Made by a program: the position numbers and the translations under genes. This document shows positions 49,991-55,569 of a DNA stretch of 55,569 bases, piece after piece. This stretch comes from CAYSNP01 sp050945855 (GTDB lineage: Bacteria > Bacillota > Clostridia > Christensenellales > DTU072). The stretch is from assembly GCA_050945855.1 (NCBI GenBank), contig JBMNTS010000009.1, positions 1 to 55,569 of the forward strand, written 5' to 3'. Positions within the stretch are counted from its first letter, which is position 1. Every line of letters begins with the position of its first letter. Under the pieces are notes generated by a model that did no database searches, had not been told where the DNA came from, and saw only the letters and a program-made list of their open reading frames with translations.

Positions 49991-52316
49991 TTGTAACCCC
50001 CCTCTCGCCTTCGCCGTATATTCCGTCCCTGAACTCTTTTACAAAGGCGCAATCTTTTAGAAATCCGCGAACGGCCAGACGCAGCCTGCCCGTGCCTATT
50101 CCATGTATAATATTTACCTCTCCGTAGCCTGCCAGGTAGGCTTTGTCCAAATATAAACCAAGCTCGTACACGCCCTCGTCGGTATTCTTGCCTATCAGGT
50201 TAAGCGTGCCGGATACGGTCGCGGGCGAAAACTGATTTACGCTCGCCGCCAGCTTAGTTTTTTCATTTTCGTATCCTTCGGATGCTTTGGCGCAATCGGC
50301 GGCTTTAACGTTTGCGCTTATGCCCGAAAAACTTACTTTATATTCTTCTTTCTTAGCGTTGTACGATTCCACTTGCGCGCGCACCTTAAGAGGCTTTACC
50401 CAAACCCAATCTCCGATATTTATCTCGCCTTCTTCCGCTTCCGGGATATCGTCCGCCCCTGCGGTGAACAATTTATCTTTTAAGCTCTTTACCGCTTTCC
50501 TACCTTCAAAAAGCGCCTGTTCGGTAGGATTGGCAAGCATTTCCTTCAGCTCGGCAAGCAACTCCTCCGCTTCCCCTACTGTGTCTTTCAACAACTCTTT
50601 ACGCTCTTTTTGCCAGCTTTCCGCCAGTTTTTCCCTTTTTAGTGTAAGCGCTGCCCTTTCGCTTTTTGCCTTCCTCAATTCTTCACGGCTATGCTCTAGG
50701 TTTGCGGCCGCTTGCTCTCTTGCTTCCAGCGCTTCCTTTTTAAGTATTTCCAATTCCCGGATTATTCTTTCTATTTCCGCCTTGTGCGGCGCTTGTCTTG
50801 TGCGTGCCTTTTCTATTATTTCTTTTGAAAGACCCAGCTTTTCCGCAATATTCAACGCGTTGCTGGAGCCCGGCGCGCCTATAAGCAGCTTAAAAGTGGG
50901 AGAGTAGGTTTGTGTCTCAAAGTCCATACAAGCGTTTTCGATTCTGTCCGAACCCAGCGCAAATTCCTTAAGCTCATTAAAGTGCGTGGTAATAAGCGCT
51001 CTCGCTCCGCTGTCAATCACATATTCCGCGATAGCCACCGCCAAAGCCGCGCCTTCGGAAGGGTCTGTGCCCGCTCCCAACTCGTCCATAAGCACCAAAG
51101 TGCGGGGGGAAATGTTTTCAAGTATTGTTTTAATATTGACGATGTGAGAAGAAAAAGTAGAAAGGCTTTGCTCTATGCTTTGCTCGTCTCCGATATCGCA
51201 GAATATGTTTTCAAAAACACCGCATTCCGCGCTTTTCGCGGGCAAGAAAATGCCGCTTTGCGCCATAAGCTGTAACAGGCCCGCTGTTTTTAGGTATACG
51301 GTTTTGCCTCCCGTATTGGGTCCGGTAATAAGAAGAGTGTTATACTCCCTGCCCAGAATAATATTGTTGGGCACAACCTTTTCCTTATCTATAAGCGGAT
51401 GGCGCGCGTCCGCGATATTAATATAATAATCAGCGTTGAGAGCGGGGCGCACTCCCCCTATTTTTTCCGCGTATCTCGCTTTGGAGAAAACAATATCCAG
51501 ATGTATCAGGGTATTAAAGGCAATCTCCAGCATGGAAGCGATGCCTGCAATCCTTTGGGTAAAATGGCGCAATATCCTCTCCTGCTCCTCCGCTTCCGCG
51601 ATAAGCTGCCCTTTAAGCTCGTTGTTAAGCTCTATTATTTCCAAAGGTTCAATAAATATGGTTTGCTTTGACGAGCTCTGGTCATGAATCAGCCCGGGCA
51701 GGCTTGCTTTATGCTCAAGCTTTACGGGTATAACGTATCTCTCGTTGCGGATAGTCACGATATTATCTTGAATAATATTCTTGTAATCGGGCGAAGTAAT
51801 ATAGCTGTTCAGTTTTTTTCGTATATTATCGCTGATTCTTTTAATGGCTTTCCTTATCGCGTACAATGCGCTGCTTGCCGTATCCCTGAATTCCGTTTCG
51901 GATAAAAAGGCGTCGTTAATGCTGTCTTCCAGTGTTTTATCCGTATAAATATCCATGACAAGCCCGCAAAGCAAGGGCGCGCTGTCCTCATTGTCCTCTA
52001 TCGTCTTGCGGGCAAGGCGTGCGACCCTAAGCGTATTGCGCACCTTTAATATTTCGGCAATAGTCAATGTGGAAAATATGTTGGCCTTTTCCAATACGGG
52101 GGATATATCGTCCACGGCAAAGGAAGGGCGCGTACTTTTAATATACAATAAATTAAAGGCTTCCTGCACCTTGTCAAGTTCCGTGTTCGCGACTTCAATA
52201 TCCTTATATATGGGCTGTGTCATTATTTTTTTGCAGGCTGCGGAAGAGTCCGCAAAAGTGCAGATTGCGGATAATATTTTTTCGTATTCCAATATCGCAA
52301 GAGTTTTATGGTACAT
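49974..52316 (-). CDS. mutS2: MutS2/RqcU endonuclease-ATPase
   Basis: A 780-residue MutS2. MutS2 suppresses homologous recombination in some bacteria and acts as the collided-ribosome factor RqcU in B. subtilis. Walker A is GPNTGGKTVYLKTAG and Walker B LVLMDELGAGTDPSEGAAL. A long coiled coil (about 510-600) and a KOW-like region precede the C-terminal Smr domain. The Smr domain keeps HGIGTGRLR, but the usual LDLRG reads LNLIG, losing Asp and Arg. The start overlaps the U32 gene stop by 1 nt. The loss of the LDLRG residues may affect nuclease activity. Confidence 0.94.
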   Translation of the reverse strand: MYHKTLAILEYEKILSAICTFADSSAACKKIMTQPIYKDIEVANTELDKVQEAFNLLYIKSTRPSFAVDDISPVLEKANIFSTLTIAEILKVRNTLRVARLARKTIEDNEDSAPLLCGLVMDIYTDKTLEDSINDAFLSETEFRDTASSALYAIRKAIKRISDNIRKKLNSYITSPDYKNIIQDNIVTIRNERYVIPVKLEHKASLPGLIHDQSSSKQTIFIEPLEIIELNNELKGQLIAEAEEQERILRHFTQRIAGIASMLEIAFNTLIHLDIVFSKARYAEKIGGVRPALNADYYINIADARHPLIDKEKVVPNNIILGREYNTLLITGPNTGGKTVYLKTAGLLQLMAQSGIFLPAKSAECGVFENIFCDIGDEQSIEQSLSTFSSHIVNIKTILENISPRTLVLMDELGAGTDPSEGAALAVAIAEYVIDSGARALITTHFNELKEFALGSDRIENACMDFETQTYSPTFKLLIGAPGSSNALNIAEKLGLSKEIIEKARTRQAPHKAEIERIIRELEILKKEALEAREQAAANLEHSREELRKAKSERAALTLKREKLAESWQKERKELLKDTVGEAEELLAELKEMLANPTEQALFEGRKAVKSLKDKLFTAGADDIPEAEEGEINIGDWVWVKPLKVRAQVESYNAKKEEYKVSFSGISANVKAADCAKASEGYENEKTKLAASVNQFSPATVSGTLNLIGKNTDEGVYELGLYLDKAYLAGYGEVNIIHGIGTGRLRLAVRGFLKDCAFVKEFRDGIYGEGERGVTIVKFR

Positions 52317-54490
52317 CAGTTTACCCCTCTGCCGTACAGACCCTGTGTGGAGGCGGAGCTTTTATTGCTTTTGCCCTTCATCCTTTCCAAATCAATCTTT
52401 CCTGCGCCTCTGCAATCCAGCAGCAGCAAAAATCTTTTATCTTCGATTTTATCCAAAATATCGGTAATAAAAGGATTTTTAAGCAGGAAGCGAAGGGAGT
52501 CGGCCTGTACTTTGTCTATATTATATCCGAACTTCCTGTCCCTGTAAATAATTTTGCCTTCTTTGCCGCCCGCAACCTTTTGCACGTTATGCGCCAAAGT
52601 CATTAAAGGCAAATACCCGTAAGCGTACAAATGTCCTTTATCAAAGTAGGCGCCGATCTCCTCATTTGTCAGCTCCGGCGAAATAACAAAAGCATGGGAA
52701 AAATGAGTAATGGGGTTAATACTGTTGGTAATATTGAAATTATAATCCGCGATAAAGGGCAAGCCCATCTCCAGGGCAAGCTCTGCTCCGTAATAATTGC
52801 CGCACATAATGCCCGCGTAATCATATTCCCGTATTTTTTCTATGAACAGGCGAATATCCTTTCCGTAAGCAAGTACGGGCAAATATAAATATACTTTTCG
52901 CGCGCAGACAGGAGGCATAAACCTCTTATAATCGGAGGGACAAAACACAAACGCACAGTCTTCGGGCAAACCGGAGTTAAACAATTCAAAATTTGTTTCG
53001 TCCACAAGCGCTAAATTTTCGTGCGCATATTTCTTATTTGCGCCAAAATCTATAACAATATTGTTTTTGCTCTCTGAACGCTTATAATTCAGAAGTATTT
53101 TGTTCTTCAATTCTTCCAGTAATTCACGCCTGAGCGCGTTAAGTTGTGATTTCGCGGCGTTTACTTTCCCGCAGTTTATTTCGGTATACGCAATCTTAAA
53201 GTCAGTATCCCCAGTCTTTATAAGCTGCGCTTCCACCTCTTTTGCATCCAAATACCTTCCTCTTTCACCGTCGGGTATCTCACCTTTTACGCTGATGCCG
53301 AAAGCGGAATAAGTCACCGTATTTTCCTTTACCGTTAAGCAAAGCGGTACTTTGGGGGCAAGTGAATTAATCTCTTGGATTAAGTCGCTATCCGTGGTTA
53401 AACGCGCCTCGCAGCCGTTGCGGACATCGCCGTTATATCTGAGAAGATATTCGTTATCAGAAATACTATTATAAAAAATAGCGCTGCCCTTTTCTGTGCC
53501 CTCGCTTACGATTTTAAAGCTATCGCCTTTGCTTAATTTTAACTTTGAAACAAGGGTGCAAATTCCATTTTTGACCTTTTCGACTTTACCTGCGTATATG
53601 CCGATATGCCCGGGCGTTTTATCATAGATTATATCCTCGCTGAAATTATACCCCGCAGTAAAATCCCCTCTGTTATACAGCTTTTTGATTTTTTCTGAAT
53701 CAATTTTATAGTTCTTATCGCCAATCGCCTTTTTATATTCGCCGGTTACCGCTCCTACGTATTCCGGACGGCGCAGCCTGCCCTCGATTTTAAAACAATC
53801 CACGCCAGCCTCAATCAGCGTATGCAAATATGCTCCGCTGCACAAATCAGAAGTAGACAGCAAATAGCCGGTGCGTTGCTTTACCCCGTTGATAAAAGAA
53901 GTATACTCTTGTCGGCAGGGTTGCAGGCATCTGCCTCTGTTTCCGCTTTGTCCCGTGCGCAGGGCGCTCATAAGGCAGGCGCCCGAAAAAGCCACGCAAA
54001 GGGCCCCGTGCGCAAAGCACTCAATTTGCAGTTTGGTATTTTTTTTGATATTTATAATATCTTCAAGCTTAGTCTCCCGCGATAAAATGACTCTGTCAAA
54101 GCCCAATCGTTCCAAAAAAATCGCGCCTTCCGCGTTATGCGTACCCATTTGTGTGCTTGCGTGAACCGGGGTATCGGGAGATAGACGTTTTATGATATTA
54201 AACAAAGAAAGGTCGGCAATAATAAATGCGTCCGCTTTTGCCGCAACGCATTCTTTTACCATGTCCTCCGCACGGGATAATTCGCTGTCTTTAAGGGCTA
54301 TATTCATAGCGATATAGCATTTGACCCCAAAGAGATGGCAATAATCCACTGCCGCTTTAATGTCCTCAAAACCTTCCGCCTTTTGCCTTGCGTTAAATCC
54401 CGGCGCGCCGATATAAACCGCGTCCGCGCCGTAAGCAATAGCAAGTCTTAACCCCTCAATATTTCCCGCCGGCGCAAGCAATTCGGTCAT
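52316..54490 (-). CDS. U32 family peptidase-like protein (RlhA/YdcP-type)
   Basis: A 724-residue protein with an N-terminal U32 domain and a long C-terminal collagenase-like extension. MTELLAPAGNIEGLRLAIAYGADAVYIG and the signature ECFAHGALCVAFSGACLMS are diagnostic, followed by GQSGNRGRCLQPCRQEY, whose cysteines suggest an iron-sulfur site, and CFKIEGRLRRPEYV. Proteins of this size class resemble E. coli RlhA, which hydroxylates C2501 of 23S rRNA, rather than true peptidases. It overlaps pheT by 4 nt and mutS2 by 1 nt. Confidence 0.9.
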   Translation of the reverse strand: MTELLAPAGNIEGLRLAIAYGADAVYIGAPGFNARQKAEGFEDIKAAVDYCHLFGVKCYIAMNIALKDSELSRAEDMVKECVAAKADAFIIADLSLFNIIKRLSPDTPVHASTQMGTHNAEGAIFLERLGFDRVILSRETKLEDIINIKKNTKLQIECFAHGALCVAFSGACLMSALRTGQSGNRGRCLQPCRQEYTSFINGVKQRTGYLLSTSDLCSGAYLHTLIEAGVDCFKIEGRLRRPEYVGAVTGEYKKAIGDKNYKIDSEKIKKLYNRGDFTAGYNFSEDIIYDKTPGHIGIYAGKVEKVKNGICTLVSKLKLSKGDSFKIVSEGTEKGSAIFYNSISDNEYLLRYNGDVRNGCEARLTTDSDLIQEINSLAPKVPLCLTVKENTVTYSAFGISVKGEIPDGERGRYLDAKEVEAQLIKTGDTDFKIAYTEINCGKVNAAKSQLNALRRELLEELKNKILLNYKRSESKNNIVIDFGANKKYAHENLALVDETNFELFNSGLPEDCAFVFCPSDYKRFMPPVCARKVYLYLPVLAYGKDIRLFIEKIREYDYAGIMCGNYYGAELALEMGLPFIADYNFNITNSINPITHFSHAFVISPELTNEEIGAYFDKGHLYAYGYLPLMTLAHNVQKVAGGKEGKIIYRDRKFGYNIDKVQADSLRFLLKNPFITDILDKIEDKRFLLLLDCRGAGKIDLERMKGKSNKSSASTQGLYGRGVN

Positions 54491-55569
54491 TTTCTTAATT
54501 CGGCAGAAAACTTGTGGGATAATTCGGCCAAAATTGCCTCGATTTTTTCGGATACTTCCTTTTCGTTAAGCGTTCTGGATAAGTGGCGGAACAACAGCTT
54601 GATAGCTACGCTTTTCTTGCCCGCTTCCACCTGCGCGCCCTTGTATACGTCAAAGATTTCCGCCTTTTCCAGTATTTCGCCTTTGTATGAATTGATAACG
54701 TCCAAGATATCCCGGGCGTATATGTCTTCGCCCACGCTTATCGCAATATCCCGCTCCATAGAGGGATATTTGCTGTATGGCAGATACGGGCGTACGTCAG
54801 TCGCTTTGGCAATAAGCTTGCGCATATCCAGCTCCGCTATATAAAGCCTGCGGTCGCAATCAAAAGTATCCGCTATATCCTGAATAAGTTCACCCGCATA
54901 GCCCACCGTATTATTGTCGCAATCGGTTATCATTGCGCTTCTGCCCGGGTGCAGGAAAGTATATTCGTTGGGCGCAAAATTCAGACTTATACCCAAAACG
55001 TCCGCCATTTCTTCAATAATGGACTTAAGAGAATAAAAATCCTCATTTTCACCCAAAAGCCCTATCATAAGTTTTTCTTCTTCCTTTGGCAATTCCTCCA
55101 TAGGCAGCCTGTCCGGTATATATACCCTTGCGCATTCAAACAACCTTGCCTCCTTGTTGCCCTTTACGTAATTGGAGGACAATGCGCTTATCATACTGTA
55201 AGCAAGCGTTGTGCGCATTACCGACAGGTCTTCGCCGATGGGGTTGGCGATAAGGATAGCTTTCCTTAACGGGTCGTTCATACTAAGGCGTAATATATCA
55301 AAGGCTTTGGGAGTAAAGAAGGAGTAAGTCACTATCTCATAGCAGCCCTGTCCTGCAAGAATATCCTTAATCTTATCGGATAACGCCTGTTCCTTTGTCT
55401 TTCCGCCTTTAACTGTGCCGCCCGTGTTTAATAAAGTGGGAGTGATATTATCGTATCCGTATATCCTTATTATTTCCTCCGCTATATCGTTATGGTGCTC
55501 TATATCCTCACGGAATCTCGGAATTACACACACAATCTCTTCCCCCTCAATATGGGAGAATATCTGCAG
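54487..55569 (-). CDS. pheT: Phenylalanyl-tRNA synthetase beta subunit (partial, cut by window edge)
   Basis: The C-terminal 360 codons of PheT; the reading frame stays open to 55569 without a stop, so the N-terminal half lies outside. The B5 domain end (VCVIPRFREDIEHHNDIAEEIIRIYGYDNI) is followed by the catalytic-like domain with FFTPKAFDILRL and NPIGEDLSVMRTTL. The C-terminal anticodon-binding domain has YPSMERDIAISV and ends near residue 348 of the visible part. A GTG at 55533 is internal and is not the start. pheS should lie upstream on the minus strand. Confidence 0.95.
   Translation of the reverse strand: MQIFSHIEGEEIVCVIPRFREDIEHHNDIAEEIIRIYGYDNITPTLLNTGGTVKGGKTKEQALSDKIKDILAGQGCYEIVTYSFFTPKAFDILRLSMNDPLRKAILIANPIGEDLSVMRTTLAYSMISALSSNYVKGNKEARLFECARVYIPDRLPMEELPKEEEKLMIGLLGENEDFYSLKSIIEEMADVLGISLNFAPNEYTFLHPGRSAMITDCDNNTVGYAGELIQDIADTFDCDRRLYIAELDMRKLIAKATDVRPYLPYSKYPSMERDIAISVGEDIYARDILDVINSYKGEILEKAEIFDVYKGAQVEAGKKSVAIKLLFRHLSRTLNEKEVSEKIEAILAELSHKFSAELRK

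Overview
The window looks like chromosome from an anaerobic member of the Bacillota, class Clostridia, probably an uncultivated lineage. Support: the IspH-ribosomal S1 fusion, the scpA-scpB-DUF2953-GerW-DacF-RluB cluster, the miaB-mutS-mutL-miaA-ynbB cluster, an OadB-type sodium pump operon, rubrerythrin, DUF1292, MutS2 and the cysteine desulfurase-ThiI pair. GerW and a DacF-type carboxypeptidase hint at a spore-forming ancestry. No plasmid, phage, insertion sequence or CRISPR array was seen. This is core genome with a few odd features.

Layout, left arm (150-33592, every protein gene on +): tcdA; rarA and rubrerythrin; an ABC exporter pair; ruvX and DUF1292; the rpsB-tsf-pyrH-frr-uppS-cdsA-dxr-rseP-ispG block, ending where polC is expected but holding only a 512-residue polymerase-less PolC; an M50 protease with scpAB, DUF2953, gerW, dacF and rluB; a biotin-dependent decarboxylase/transcarboxylase operon with a sodium-pump beta subunit; surE, a flavoprotein, cmk, ispH-S1, purB; tRNA-Trp (minus strand); proC, rnhA and a 52-residue unknown protein.

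At 33.6 kb gene direction flips. The right arm is on the minus strand: a membrane-anchored PadR regulator, lexA, a Xer-like tyrosine recombinase, ynbB-miaA-mutL-mutS-miaB, thiI and a cysteine desulfurase, a small membrane protein, mutS2, a U32 protein, and pheT cut by the window edge. One gene, a class A penicillin-binding protein, runs on +.

The flip is convergent, as expected where replication forks meet. About 3 kb inside it, upstream of the recombinase gene, lies a 36-bp palindrome with a 6-bp centre, the architecture of a Xer core site. I read this as a candidate replication terminus with its dif site beside its recombinase gene.

Other unusual points: the truncated polC; a one-base frameshift in the Walker B region of mutS; at least four genes whose -10 box lies 6-9 nt before the start codon with no Shine-Dalgarno sequence (likely leaderless mRNAs); a 39-bp dyad with a promoter that would transcribe antisense through tRNA-Trp into proC; and an operon pairing two carboxyltransferases with one biotin carrier.
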